From Umbellularia californica (taxonomy: Eukaryota; Streptophyta; Magnoliopsida; Laurales; Lauraceae): a stretch of DNA of 64,000 bases. Positions 1-12,161 of this stretch are shown here, piece after piece. The DNA lies in contig JAPQWN010000002.1 of the NCBI GenBank assembly GCA_028538565.1, positions 86,668,521 to 86,732,520 on the forward strand. The letters are read 5' to 3'. Both the position numbers and the translations under genes were made by a program. The notes under the pieces were generated by a model, which was not told where the DNA came from, did not search any database, and saw only the letters and a list, made by a program, of their open reading frames with translations. Numbering within the stretch: position 1 is the first letter of the stretch; each line of letters starts with the position of its first letter.

Positions 1-1065
1 TGAAAACTCGCGAGATAAATTTTAGAGAGCTTGGAGATTTTAGGAGAAGATTGAGGAAATTAATAGTAGATATTTGAAGACCTTGATTTGATTATATTTG
101 TGCTTAGGCATAAATTAAGTGTCAATTATAAAATTAAATGTTGATGTTGAAATCAATTAACTTCAACAATGGCCCCACAGATTAATCCTACCGAATATTG
201 ACAGGAAAATAAGGAGACAAATGTAGCAAAATGTAGCATCTGAAAGTGGCCTCGATAAATTGTGAGTTTGGAAAGAAAGATAAATATGACTTTCACAATG
301 GGCCCCACAAATAGTTTGAATTTGAAAGAAAGGCGAAAGGAAAGAATTAACTTTCAATGGGTACCACAGATTGATTAAAAACAACAAAGGTGAAGTTGAC
401 TATGATCTACAAATGGGCCCTAGATTTTTACAACTTGGATCCGGCATAAGGGTCTCACAGATTCATATGAAACAAAATCTAGGACATACATACCATCCTA
501 TTATACTATATTAAAGAGGAAGGTTTTGCTTATAATTTTGACCACCGGTTGAGATTTTGATCTGAAGCTGTTCTGTTTTCAATACTTTCCTCCCCACTTA
601 TGCAACTACTAATTTATCTCATCATCAAAACCACTCACAATCGCCCCCACTTCTCTTTTGCAGTAAACAACTTCATTTCAAACCAAACTCTACCTCCTTA
701 CTACTCAAATTCTCTTATTTCCACTGCTAGATTTTAGATTATATAAACAAGTACTCTCATAACCTTCTTATTCTTTTTTTTTTTTAACTTCTAAAATCTA
801 TGAATTTTTTTAATGCACAAGTATTTTTAAATTGTAATGTTGGCCATATCTGTGCTCAGCACGAATTATTATGCTAGTCATAAAAGTTATAACTAACTTG
901 ATATCTATATTTCTCGTCAGTCTATAGGGCCCACTATCAAAGCCAAATGGCCTTTTATTGTTCTTATTAACTTAATAATTTGTGGGGCCCATTGTAGGTA
1001 TGTCATCTAGAAAAATGATTTTGGGAGGGTACAATTAGTAAAGAATGTGAGGGAAGGGATAAGCT
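1..1065. other. Non-coding, imperfect short repeats
   Basis: No gene is visible. Between about 165 and 440 a phrase resembling CAATGGGCCCCACA recurs roughly every 90-120 bases inside otherwise AT-rich DNA, so this looks like a degenerate tandem repeat. The rest is AT-rich intergenic sequence without a readable frame. Confidence 0.5.
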
Positions 1066-1235
1066 TTTTTAAAAGGGAGATGCTCCTATGAGAGTTGCTC
1101 TCACCTTACTATGAGAGATAAGGTGGGGGCCCTCACATTTAAGTTGATAGCATTGAATATAGATGTGAGAGCCCCCACCCTATCTCTCATATAAAGTGAA
1201 AAATATCTCTCATAGGAACAACTCCCTTTTTAAAA
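1066..1235. mobile_element. Hairpin MITE copy 1 with 9-bp target duplication
   Basis: The element proper is 1075-1226 (152 bp). It starts GGGAGATGCTCCTATGAGAG and ends with the near-complement CTCTCATAGGAACAACTCCC. Almost the whole element folds back on itself as a hairpin. It is flanked by a perfect 9-bp direct repeat TTTTTAAAA (1066-1074 and 1227-1235). A 9-bp duplication is typical of Mutator-like elements, so I read it as a foldback or Mutator-type MITE. It has no coding capacity. Two relatives occur in the window, ending at 1468 and spanning 57710-57810. Confidence 0.8.
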
Positions 1236-1338
1236 TTTGTAAATCCAAGAAGAGCTTAAGAAAATTGTTTTCTCCTTATTGCTTTGATAATATTTGCAGG
1301 AGAGTTCTTTAGAATGTCATATGTACCTCTCTCACGAA

Positions 1339-1466
1339 AAGGGCTCCTATTGTCATTTTATATACGAAGAGGGCTCACATTTAAGTTGTTGGCATTGGAT
1401 ATGGATGTGAGAGCCCCCACCCTATCTCTTATATAAGGTGAAAAATATCTCTCATAGGAGCATCTC

Positions 1467-1468
<2 letters not shown>
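1339..1468. mobile_element. Hairpin MITE copy 2, left arm degraded
   Basis: The right arm matches copy 1 closely, with its GAGAGCCCCCACC core and the terminal CTCTCATAGGAGCATCTCCC ending at 1468. The left arm is only partly recognisable (GGGCTCCTATTGTCA at about 1339). No target duplication can be assigned. An AT-dinucleotide run follows directly, the same setting as the copy at 57710. Confidence 0.6.

Positions 1469-1500
<32 letters not shown>
1469..1500. repeat. (AT)n microsatellite
   Basis: Uninterrupted AT dinucleotides directly follow MITE copy 2. Confidence 0.9.
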
Positions 1501-1506
<6 letters not shown>

Positions 1507-2783
1507 GCTACTAGCATAGCAACCCGTCCTGAGCACAAGTATGTCCATACAATCTAAATCAAATATTCATATAACTAGAAAATAAGAATTGACTTTAAGA
1601 GGGCCCAAATGCAGCACACAATAGTAATTTTTTAGGATGAAAACAAAAGAAGAAAATATATGATAGTACCTATTTTCACAATTGATAGTAGGTAGAGTAG
1701 AAATGGAATATGAGAAATGAGGTAGAAAAAATGGGAGAAATAGGATTCAATGCCAAATGTTTCCACATAAGACGATCTCATGGAAGGCATGTAAGAATCA
1801 GAAAATAAAAATATCAGCTCAGAAAGGCCCATCTGAAGACACAAAAATCTTTGATCTCGGGTATACAGATTTAGATACATTGACGAATAGAGACAGAAGA
1901 TATTCTAGTTAAAATTCTAGCTTACACACATCATCACAATGTGAATTTGCTAGCTTAGGTAGTATGACAACTTACATAACGAGACTTTACCAAAAAAAAG
2001 AAACAAAACACCTTAATGTGGGGTGGCCACCGTCCCGTGCTAAAACAAGGAAACAATGGACCTCGTTTCGATCCCTGAGACTCAGTTGCTATTTCCTCGT
2101 AACTGGTTACACAAAGAACAATACAACTGTCACTAACAGGTTACTAAGGAACCATTACTAAGGATACCCAAATGAATGAGCCGTGATCTATATGTAAACC
2201 GAGTTGCACTTGGTTTAAAAAGATCCAAAAAGGCGCCCAAGAGAAGGCTAATATGTCACTGCAATGAATCACTACACTGAATTCTTAAAGTTTGGCACTT
2301 TACTAACATGGTAAAAGTCAAATAAAGCCTCCATTTTTCAGACAATATGACATCAAAAGCATTTTAATTCAGAACTCCCTCCATCTTTTTAAAAAAAAGT
2401 CAAAAAGCAACCACTCATATCCAGCTTAGCAACCAAACTGAGAATAAGAAAACAGGGGAGACTGCGCAACATGGGCATGTTTGAAACCTGGAATGCAATG
2501 ATTCAGAGAGGATAGCATGGTTCTCTCTCTGTTTAACAAACGTTTAAACTCAATTCCTGAGTAAACCACCTAAACTCAATTCCTGAGTAAACCACCAAGG
2601 GTAGATATTCATATATGCAATCTGAAAACCTTTCCTCTTGTTGCAACTTTAGCATCTTTCAGGAAGGATAAAAAAATCACATCGGTGGTCCTTCGGAACG
2701 ACTGCAGGTAAATATACTAAGGATCTGTAAATTAGCTCTTGCACTTGCCCTTTCCCACAACTCAAGTTCTTAAAGTTAAAAGC
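1501..2783. other. Non-coding, nothing recognised
   Basis: AT-rich sequence with no recognised domain. A minus-strand frame at 1632-1880 is hydrophobic and matches nothing I know. A 26-base phrase is repeated in tandem near 2549-2595. This stretch would be downstream of the possible minus-strand gene at 2784-3205. Confidence 0.4.
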
Positions 2784-3205
2784 TTATGCTTCAGCTTCAG
2801 GCTCTTTTTCTAGCTCCTTAGCCATTAATTGTTGAATTGGTTGAATTTTGAAGTGCAGTTGCAGGTTCATCAACTTCTAGTGGAGGACGGCAGCAGAAAG
2901 ATTACCACAATGGTGAAAGCAGAGGGTATTGGATTGGAGGGCTAGTGAAGAAAGTTGAGGGTTTTGATAGCAAAGCTACAATGCTCACAGTGCAACCATA
3001 GCCTGAGGCCGGCAAATAACAAAAGAACTAATAAAATCATGACAGAATAATGAGCCAGCATGAACAAAACATTTACCAAAGAAAATTCAGGCTCTCTTCC
3101 ACAGAGAATAATAAGGATCCAATGAAGAACTCTCTGGAAGAGGACATGACAGTTGACTGAATTAAGCAGCTCAACAATGACGATTCTTTGTCTATCCATA
3201 AGCAA
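2784..3205 (-). CDS. Possible last two exons of an unidentified minus-strand gene
   Basis: Two minus-strand segments join in phase. The first, 3205-3077 (43 codons), follows an AG and ends before GTAAAT. The second, 2876-2784 (30 codons plus TAA), follows a pyrimidine-rich stretch ending in AG. The upstream piece contains IVIVELLNSVNCHVLFQRVL and the downstream piece ends MAKELEKEPEAEA. The intron would be 200 bp. I do not recognise the protein. It has a hydrophobic middle and an acidic tail. The 4.1 kb solo LTR at 3531 lies directly upstream, so any further exons would lie beyond it; a weak candidate is 8013-7964 (minus). This could instead be a chance open frame in repeat DNA. Confidence 0.35.
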
Positions 3206-4914
3206 CTGGTCAATGTAAATTACATAGAGATAGTATTTGATACGACAAAGAGATACGATAAAAGGAAGATAAGGGGATTTACCAAAAACAATATAGGGCA
3301 AGGGGATGGTTGTGGCTACTGTTGGGCCTGGGCTTGTGATATTGTTCTACAGAATGGACAATAGCTACTTGATAATTTAGTTGTAACACGTACGATTTTT
3401 CCTTTAGCCTACCTTTCAGTTTCTGTTTGTTCATTTTGCAAAGCAATCGATTCCCTTTGTTGTTAATGGAAAGGTACATTTTACCAAAGATAAGTCAGCA
3501 AAAATAAATATGAAGGTTGAAGAATCTCGCTGTGAGAACCCGACCCCTAATTTCTTGGTTTAGTGTGGTTTTAATCGTGATTTGGTTTTCTCGATGGGTT
3601 TAGTGGTTGTTTGGTTGAGTTTTTGAGTTAGAATGACTTTTCATTAGCTTTGGGAAGTTCTGAGAGCCAGTGAACCTAGACAGCGACCGTAGGGTCCCAT
3701 TTGTTTTGCGTGGTCAGCGTGGGGAGATTCTTAGTGATTCCCAAAAATTCCCATTTAAGCTTCGTTAGACTAATCTCGCCATTCCCTACAACTTTCGTGT
3801 TCACTCCGTGCCCATTCGAAGCTCCTAAAATCAGTTTTTCTAGAAATCCCAAATTTTCTATTCTTTAACCCCTTTGACCAAACAGTTGACTTTTTATGTG
3901 GACCCCGGAAGTATGTCAATATTGACCTTGTTGGAAAGATAATTTTATTCCGGACACTTTTCATGTTTTAAGTTTCTTGATCCAAGGTCTAGAAAGCCCT
4001 CTAATCTCCATTACAAGTTCTACGTAAGTGTGGACCCCACATCACCCATTATAAAAAGGACACTTCATCTCTTTCTTCCTCATTTTTCCCATTCCATCGG
4101 CTGCAACTCTCCAGCTACAGTACCAGCAGCCCCTCTTCTCCTTTTTCTTCCATTTCTCTTGCTCAAATGAAGCCTTCAAGCCACCAATCCAACAAGGAAA
4201 CTCCGGCAACTTCTTCCCCTTCATCTCCTCTCTCTTTTGACACCATTTTCATGGGAAACCAAGGTGGGCAGCCCCTATTTCAAGCTCATTCTTCTTGATT
4301 AATGGCCCTAGAGGTAAGGATCTCTTTCCATCTTCTATTTGTTGAGCAATGGCTTTCCCCTAGGTCCTATTTCTTAGCTTGTTTGAACCCATTCCTTCTC
4401 TTTGATGAGTTACTATTTTTAGGGTTCTTATGGGTTTGTTTTGGGGGTTTTCTTTGCTTTGCTTGTAGGTTGATCTTGAGAGTGTTTAGAGCTTGATTTG
4501 CTTGATTAGAGACCCAAGGCAAGTGGATGATTTGATATTTACATGTTTTATGAGAAATGCGGTTTCTTTCTATTTCATACATGATGTTGTACATTATCAC
4601 TATTCATGTTTTCTTTATGATTCACATTGATTTGGAAGTACATTTAATGTTTTGGAAACATGGTGGATTTTAGTCTGTGTCTATCTCTTGTTTTTGGGCT
4701 AAAATGAATCTTGGTGATTGTGGAGTTCCTTTTCTCTTATGGTTGAGGGTGAAAAAGGAATAAGTGATTGGATAATGATATGTAAAAGTTTTGGATGTTG
4801 GAGAAGAGTTGAAGGTGGAATAGGAGGAGCTTTCGTCTCATTTTATTGTAGGTAAGTAATTGGAGAGGGAAAGGAATGGATTGGAGAAAAGAAGACCTAA
4901 ATCTGAACTGTATT

Positions 4915-5225
4915 GTGGAGTTTCCGCAACTGGCGGTCAGCTGACGGTCACCTAGCGGCTAGCCGTCTGGTGACTGGCGGCTAACCGAACCGGTTTCGGT
5001 TCCTTTTCCAGAGAGCTGTAACCTTACGGTCAGCCTCGCGGTCAGCTGGCGGCTAACCGTCGAGTCCATCGGCGGCTAACCGCCAGCCAACCGAACTGAA
5101 GCGGTTACATTTCTAGAATGCTGCATTTGGTCAGGTCAACTACGGTCAGCCCCGCGGTCAGCTAGCGGCTAACCGCCAAATCCATTGGCGGCTAACCGCC
5201 AGGTGACCGCCAGGTAACCGAATTT
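4915..5225. repeat. GC-rich imperfect repeats within the solo LTR
   Basis: Variants of GCGGTCAGCTGGCGGCTAAC and its complement alternate many times in about 300 bp. A longer unit starting ACGGTCAGC at about 5025 recurs at about 5141. Because GGCGGCTAACCGCC is itself palindromic, the block can form several alternative hairpins. It is far more GC-rich than its surroundings. Confidence 0.75.
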
Positions 5226-6436
5226 CCCAGAATTATGGGAATAACGAGAGATGAAGGGAGTTCCCATCCCATCTTGCTTGTGAACCTTTTCGAAAGCAAT
5301 GGGCACTTTCCACCTGGAATATGTTCGAAACAAAGATGAAATGTTTGATTGAAGCCCGTTCGAGTGAGAAACCACATTACCGAGATTTGTTGAAATTTTG
5401 AGGTTACTCAGGTGTTTAAGGAGCCTGGAATGTCTCTAAACTCAAGGAGTACCAAGTGTTTACTGAAAAATAGACATACGGGGTCCCTATCCACCTTGAG
5501 TTATCTTAAACCCCGATACTTGTCCCGATATTTCGAAAGTTTATTGCACCCCTTTTTATTCCCGAAATTTATGAGTTGCGATTTATCCATCCCGAAAGCA
5601 CTGAACTGTCTTTGTAGCATTTGTGCTAGCCCTGATTTGCATGACCCGATATTGAAATGATATTTGTGCCTTGAGCACCCTGTTTCGCCTGTTTACACGA
5701 TTTCCTCAAGCGTTTTATACATGCCCGATTTCTTGCATATGACCTATCAATACTTGGGGCCTTGAAACATTGTTTTTAAGCTTGGGGAGGTATTGTTTGG
5801 AGCCCCAATGCAATGTAAGAACTTGGAAGGCATTTTATGAAATCCGGATGAAAAGGAACCCATTATGAAGATTCGTCGAGGATCCTTAGACTTGTCAATG
5901 TGCATAGGGATCCGAGATGTCCTTAATTCTCATGGAGCACTAAGTATATGTCAAATTAGACATACGGGACCCTATTCACATCGGTATGAATCTAGGACCC
6001 TCAACGACGGGCCCGGAAAAGTATAGAAATCCATTATGTCTTATTTAAACTCGAATTTCACTTGTACATTTTAAATCTCATGTTTTATGACTAGACTTAC
6101 CCGACAGTATTGAAATTCATGTTTTTGGCATTGTTGCTAGCCCGTACATGCCCGACCGATACAGATATGTTTTGTGCTAATGAGCACCCCGTCCCGTCAT
6201 ATGTATTTATTTGATTTGATTTCTTGTATATGACCCGTGAGAATAAAACCTTGAGGTAAGATGGGGCCAGAGCTTTGTAGTGCGAGCCCATGAACCAAAA
6301 GGAGAACATGCGTACATGTATTTGTTTTGTTTACTTGCATATAACCCATGAGTCGGCACCACTAAGCTTGGATAACCTTGTCAGTCTGATCCACTGACTT
6401 GGAGATTCCCCACTTGTCCCGCCAGCTGCAGCTTGG

Positions 6437-6560
6437 ATCCCGATACCCGGTTTATTAACCGTGGTCCCGTCCCGATACCCGGCTCGCTCCCGTGGTTCCC
6501 GATATCCGGTTCGCTACCGTGATTCCCGATACCCGGTTTGCCACCGTGGTCCCGTCCCGT
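6437..6560. repeat. Tandem repeat, about 27-32 bp unit, four copies
   Basis: Units begin CCCGATACCCGG (one has CCCGATATCCGG) and continue to a CCGTGGT-like segment. They lie inside the solo LTR. Confidence 0.8.
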
Positions 6561-6753
6561 ATTATTGTATATGTATATGTGAATTTTGTTGCACCTCCTC
6601 ACTTCGGTGACCGAGGTCAACGCCCGATACTCTAGTCACTTCGGTGATAGAGGATTTAGCTTTGTGTGGTTGCCATCTTGATAGTTCATGATCCTTGATA
6701 CCCGTACTGCTTTATATTGATCATGTCTTTTCTTAATAAAGGATGCATTAATT

Positions 6754-7020
6754 CTACATGCTTTAAATGAGTACCCGATTTGTAAAATGTTTATCGTTTG
6801 TACATGCTTTAAATGAGTACCCGATTTGTAAAATGTTTATCGTTTGTACATGCTTTAAATGAGTACCCGATTTGAAAGATGTTTATTGTTTATACACGTT
6901 TTAAATGAGTTCCCGATTTGTAAAATGTTCATGTTTTATACATGCTTTAAAGGAATACATGTTTTGTCAAATACTTATGTTTCATACCCGTTTTATATGA
7001 ATACAGGATTTTGTCAAGAG
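6754..7020. repeat. 46-bp tandem repeat, about six copies
   Basis: The unit is built around TACATGCTTTAAATGAGTAC followed by CCGATTTGTAAAATGTTTAT. The first three units are nearly identical and later units decay toward 7020. The array lies in the 3' third of the solo LTR. Confidence 0.85.
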
Positions 7021-7652
7021 ATTCATGATTTCCTATGCATTGTAATTATGTACAATTTTGATCAGACAGCATGATTTATTACATGTTTTACCGTTCAGTA
7101 TATTGTTATATCTTTTCACCCACCTGCCAGACCGTCGTGTCTGACCCACTACTTTGGTACTCAGGTCCAGACTTCTTCACCCGAGACGAGTGCACGTGTT
7201 GGCTGTGGAGCCACGAGTTTTCAGGTTGTTTGTCGGCTATGTCACGTAGACATTGAGCGTGACATCGGTATTACGTCATATATGGGTAGTGATCATTAGC
7301 TTGTTTTCTTGTATGGCTCCTATTAGCCTTTTCTTGGGATTTGTAATTAATACACATTGTTAATTGTAACTTGAACATATATGGGAATGTAATACCCTGT
7401 TACTGTCAGCTCTGTACTTTTATTATGATGGTTTATTCCAGTCTGAGATGGATCAATGACAAGATGATTATATGCTTGGGTTGAGTGCGGTGCGGAATCC
7501 AATGGCCACGGACTCCGAGTCGCAACACCACGAAAGCTTCCGCTAAATATTCAGAGTGTGTTGGAATGAATTTGTAATCCTCACACACGCGGATCTTGGG
7601 AGAAATATAACTCTCAATTCACGGACCCCGGGTTTGGGGTCGTGACACTCGC

Positions 7653-8206
7653 AATGTGAAGGCTTGGCCAATCTACAATGGTTATTGGAATATGCAAATA
7701 GTATGAAGGAAAACATAAAACAAGATCAGCAATAAAGGATAATAGGTAGATCAATCCCATACAGGTCACCACTTTCATAAAGACCAGAAATTATAAACAC
7801 TCTTTCTAGCTACCATGTTGGCTATTTTTTAACCACTAAACCCGTCCACCTGACAATGGAACATTGGTACTTGCAAAAAGATTCAATCTCACCAAAGATG
7901 AACGCCAGACACTACATTTCCAGGCTAGTATATGAAAGCAAGAAATAACATCTTCAACGTCACCTTCTGTGGTAAGGTTGCAGAGAAAATCCACCAAGAA
8001 ATGTTTCTTGAAACTGATAAAAAGAAATATCTATAGTCCTTGTCGTCAATGTATCTTCGCCTCCAATCATGGTTCCTTAGTCACATTTTAACACCTTCCA
8101 TCATTCTTTCTGTACTTTTTTTATTGGTAACATCCTTTCTATACTAACAAAGCATCAATTCAACATGTACAAACCTGCCTAATTCCCTTTATCAGTGATA
8201 TATCTG
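7653..8206. other. Non-coding, one weak exon-like island
   Basis: AT-rich intergenic sequence. On the minus strand 8013-7964 is bordered by AG and GTGACG and reads FQETFLGGFSLQPYHRR. It could be an exon of the gene suggested at 2784-3205 but is too short to rely on. Confidence 0.3.
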
Positions 8207-9122
8207 CCAAACCAAAATGCATTGACAGATTTTTTTTTTTATAACAAATGCATTACTGGTTTACTCTCATCCGATCCCTTAATTGATCGCATGACTAAAT
8301 TTCTGTTGATGATGTGTCTTCCACATCCAACATTTGGCATACCTTGTCAACAATTCACAAAATAAAAGCATAAGCAAAGTAATTAGCAAAGGAAAAGGGC
8401 ATGCCAATTCTATTGCATCAAATAGAATATACCATTAGCAACATGAATGACAAAGGGATCAAATAATTAAAGGACGTCTCAAGGCTCAAACCACATTCAA
8501 GAGGATTCAAAAACAAAATTCAGGATCCCATCCAAGCAAATCCAACTGTAATGCCCTCTAGTATGATGATAAATGACAATTAATCAGAGGCAAGAGCCAT
8601 GGACTACCTTCCCAAGAGGGAGTGAGAGGCATAGACTACCATTGAGAGAGAGAGAGAGAGAGAGAACAAGCCAAACCAAAATGCATTGACGGTTTTTTAT
8701 AACAAATGCATTAATGGTTTACCTTCATCCGATCCCTTAATTGAAATTTCTGCTAATGATGTGTCTTCCATATCCAACATTTGGCAGACCTTGTCAACAA
8801 TTCACAAAATACAAGCATAAGCAAAGTAAGCAAAGCAAAAAGGGTTTGCCAATTCTATTGCACCAAATAGAATACACCATTAGCAACATGAATGGCAAAG
8901 GGATCAAATAATTAAAGGACATGACAAGGCTCAAAACACATTCAAGAGGATTACTAAAAACAAAATTCGGAATCCCATCCAAGCAAATCCAACTGTAATG
9001 ACCTCTAGTATGATGATAAATGACAATTAATCAAAGGTAAGAGCCATGGAGTACCTTTCCAAGAGAGAGTGAGAGGCATAGACCGCCATTGAGAAAGAGA
9101 GAGATAGAGAAAGATAACAAGC
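8207..9122. repeat. Tandem duplication, two units of about 455 bp
   Basis: The first unit runs from about 8207 to 8670 and the second from 8671 to 9122. Both begin CCAAACCAAAATGCATTGAC and both end in a GA-rich run followed by AACAAGCC. They are clearly homologous along their full length with small indels, including variation in the (GA)n tract at 8645-8664. No coding content is seen. Confidence 0.88.
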
Positions 9123-11195
9123 CATATGTAGAATCCAACTAAAGAAGGAATTGAGAAACAAAATCTGATTAAAAAAACTATAGAAACAACTAACTAATCA
9201 TAATCTTATTTCTGAATTCCAACGTCCAACTCCAGTCATACACATCCAAGATTTAACAAGCAACAACCTTCTCAATAGCCTCAGGACGCCCAAAAGATAG
9301 CAAGATGCCAGACCTGTTGTGGCTCAAAACACATTTTCAGGCCACCCCGAAACCAAAGTAAAACAAACAAGCCAGAAAAGATCAATAGAGCATAGACAAA
9401 AAAAATTTACCCCCTCCCTACCATGCTTAACTGTCTAGTGCGTTGGATGGAATTTCTTGCTCCTTGGGCTTCAATACAGCGACGTTGTATATTAATATAT
9501 AGTGAAGTGTCTTGCATTATCAAATCAGGAAACGCCACCTCATTATTCATAGGAGGAAATTTTTAATTCTTCTGTACTCTTTTCCTTGTAAAAGTAGGGT
9601 TGCTTAATTAAAGGTGATGTTTTTTCAAAACTATCCTTACCAATTATTTAACAAAACTCTTTCTATTAATATCTTCACATTCTTAATTGATCATATTAAG
9701 TCCATCATACCATAATTAGATTTAAATCCTCAAAATCATCACAAACTGGCCCACTGTTTCTTTTTCAAATATTGATCTAGTAATAAAATTAACTGAAAGT
9801 GTTGATAAAAGTGAAAAGAATGTGATTTTAGATGTGGGTCTCACAAAAATCTGGAGGGCAAAAAAATCCCAAGGCCTACCGTTAGATTAAAAAAAAAAAA
9901 AAGGAATTCCCTCATTGAGCCATTTGATTTTCACAATTAACTCATATGAAATCAGATCATTAAAACAAAAGAGGAGATATTGTGCCGTGATTATTGAAAA
10001 TATCAATTTTACAAAGCTTGGGCCCATTTAATTGACAACCATACTTAAGCATGGATTGTTTCCCCTTCACTGAGTGGATTTTTTTAATACATTATTCAAT
10101 CTTGGGGTTGTCCTAATACGCCCCACAATCACAGGACTCCAACCATTAGTCTTAAAGGCAAAGCCATGTATAGACAATGTCTCAACCTGGGCCTTGTTAT
10201 AATTAGGATTTTCAGATAAGGAAATTTATCAATTGTACCCTAACTATTAGTCAATGACGGGCCTACAATTGCACCTCAAGTTCTTGGGAATCGAGTTCCA
10301 GTCGCGCTTTCCTTTCCTAATTAACTTCCCCCAATGAAACTCGAAACAAGAATAAAATCAAAAGGTCACTTCTAAGACCATGTCAGATTGCTAAAAGTCT
10401 CCTTGTTGGAGCATTTGTGCAGCCAGACTTCATAACAACGTATTATATTGACATATAAACTTATATCTAAGCAAATATAGGTTACCGCCCTCGACCAACA
10501 GATAAGTGAAATTGAATGAGAGGAGCATTCCCTTTTCGGGTAAAGAGATAGAGGATATGGATAAAGAGATTTTTTTGGTGAAAAAATCGTAGCATGTGAT
10601 GACATGGCACCTTAAAGCACTCTATATTTTTTCTTCATATTTGTTTGAAAGGAGAATTATTGGGTTGCTGAGGTGGCACCCTCTACAACCCTCCTCCCCG
10701 CTTGCTTTAATATATAATATAATATATAAAATTCTATTTTCATAGCTTACCACACATCCATTTCACAATTTCTATCGTTGCTACACTACTTTTTTTCATG
10801 TGTTTTTTCTCTAATTGACCAACATTTTGCTCTATAGGTCATAGCTAATTGAATTAGCATTATATATTTTCTTCTATCTTCTTGAATTATATATATATGG
10901 CAGCTTTCCTATGCTCAAGCTTAGGTTATGGTAAACTCAAGTGTGTGGTGAGGCCTACCTTGGGACCCACACGGAGGGGATTTCAATGACTCCATAGGAT
11001 CCTCCTCTCTGAAAAAAAAAAAAAAAAAAAAAACAGCCTCAACTGTGATTTCTATCATTTTGGCCTTTATCTTGTATTTATCATATTCCTCAATCACTCC
11101 ATCCGTACAAATTAAAAAAGCAAGCATTATAAAGAATCTCTTTTATGCCATCTTTATACATTTTCTTTCAAGTTTGTTGTAACTCCATTTCCCAC
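9123..11195. other. Intergenic, two short coding-like islands on the minus strand
   Basis: Mostly AT-rich sequence. On the minus strand 9489-9427 reads NVAVLKPKEQEIPSNALDS then stop, and 9324-9253 reads SHNRSGILLSFGRPEAIEKV plus three residues then stop. Both look more protein-like than chance, but they do not join in one frame and I do not recognise them. A poly(A) run at about 11010-11031 ends a repeat-like segment. Confidence 0.3.
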
Positions 11196-11262
11196 TTCGG
11201 ATAAAGAAGGGTTGTGTGTCGGGTAGGCTAACAATTAACGTGGATCTTAGGTCACAACTACA
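11196..11262 (+). mobile_element. Fragment of an RTE retrotransposon 5' leader
   Basis: The stretch GGTTGTGTGTCGGGTAGGCT and the following GTCACAAC resemble 32066-32108 in the leader of the RTE element in intron 6 (GGTTGTGTTAGGTAGGTTGA, then GTCACAAC). Only about 65 bp are recognisable. An (AT)n run follows at 11275-11306. Confidence 0.45.
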
Positions 11263-11268
11263 ATTTGA

Positions 11269-11309
<41 letters not shown>

Positions 11310-11479
11310 AAATTTGCATGTGCATACATAGCATGATATTGTCCACTATGTAGGACTCCGTGCCTTATGCAGTAGCCTGCCAGCCCTCTTGGCCTGCCCA
11401 CATGGAAACCCGCTCACTTGCACCAGACCACGGTAGGGGACCCACACTCGAACTAGTCGAGAGTCGGCTCCAATACCAA

Positions 11480-11822
11480 TTGTAACACCCCACCCTAAAC
11501 CTATGCATGATATTGTCTACTTTGGCCCATGGGCCTCACGGTATTGCTTCTGATGGGCATCGACCCATAAAAAGGCCTCATACAAGGTAAGAGTATAAGC
11601 TCTACATATAACCCCATTCACTTTCTTCTCTATAGTCGATGTGGGACTTCGGGGCATAACAATCGACAATAGAGAGAAAAGTGAATGAGGTTGTATGTAG
11701 AGCTTACACCCTTACCTTGCATGAGGGTTTTTTATCGGTTAAGGCTCATCAGAAGCAAAATTGTGAGGCCCGTGGGCTAAAGAGAACTATATCATGCATG
11801 GGTATGGGGTGGGGCACTACAT
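11480..11822. mobile_element. Two LTR-like repeats in inverted orientation
   Basis: The left copy starts TGTAACACCCCACCC and runs to about 11662. The right copy, to about 11822, is its reverse complement and ends GGTATGGGGTGGGGCACTAC. Shared phrases include TTGGCCCATGGGCCTCAC and the segment around CCATTCACTTTCTTCTCTAT. A third, single copy lies at 55125-55320. The TG/CA-like ends and small size suggest a solo LTR of a short retrotransposon. The two copies together form a large perfect-end hairpin. Confidence 0.6.
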
Positions 11823-12161
11823 TCCATCAAATCATTATATATAAGTTGCACTTTTTAGATACTCCATTCACATCCTTTTCTACATATCCCCTTCCCTTGG
11901 TAGGCCATCAACACGCAGAGCCAAACTTTTTCTTACCAGCATCGTTGCTAGCATGTGTTAGACATGCCCAAACGATTTCAAATGAATTTCTCTAATTTTA
12001 TCCTACATTGATGCTACCCCCAAATGCTCTTAAAAACATTGGTTTTTAATTTTATCCTCCATATTTTTACCACACATCCCATCAATATCTACATCTTTAC
12101 TACATCAAATTTGTTGTGCATATTCACATAAATACAAGGGATTTTTATGAAAATCAATCAT

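Larger units (their letters stand above)
3531..7647. mobile_element. Large solo LTR, probably Ty3/Gypsy type
   Basis: The sequence starts TGTGAGAACCCGACCCC and ends GGGTTTGGGGTCGTGACA, so it has TG..CA borders and imperfect inverted ends. It is flanked by a perfect 5-bp duplication CTCGC (3526-3530 and 7648-7652), as expected for an LTR retrotransposon. Over 4,117 bp I see no gag, protease, RT or integrase frames and no internal second LTR, so a solo LTR left by LTR-LTR recombination fits best. LTRs of several kilobases are known in plant Gypsy lineages. It contains three internal tandem arrays, listed separately. A long non-coding LARD-type element is the alternative. Confidence 0.72.

Noticed and set aside
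2942..3301. A single 119-codon membrane protein on the minus strand
   Set aside because: Only the part between 3205 and 3077 looks coding. The rest is better explained as intron read-through with a donor at 3076.
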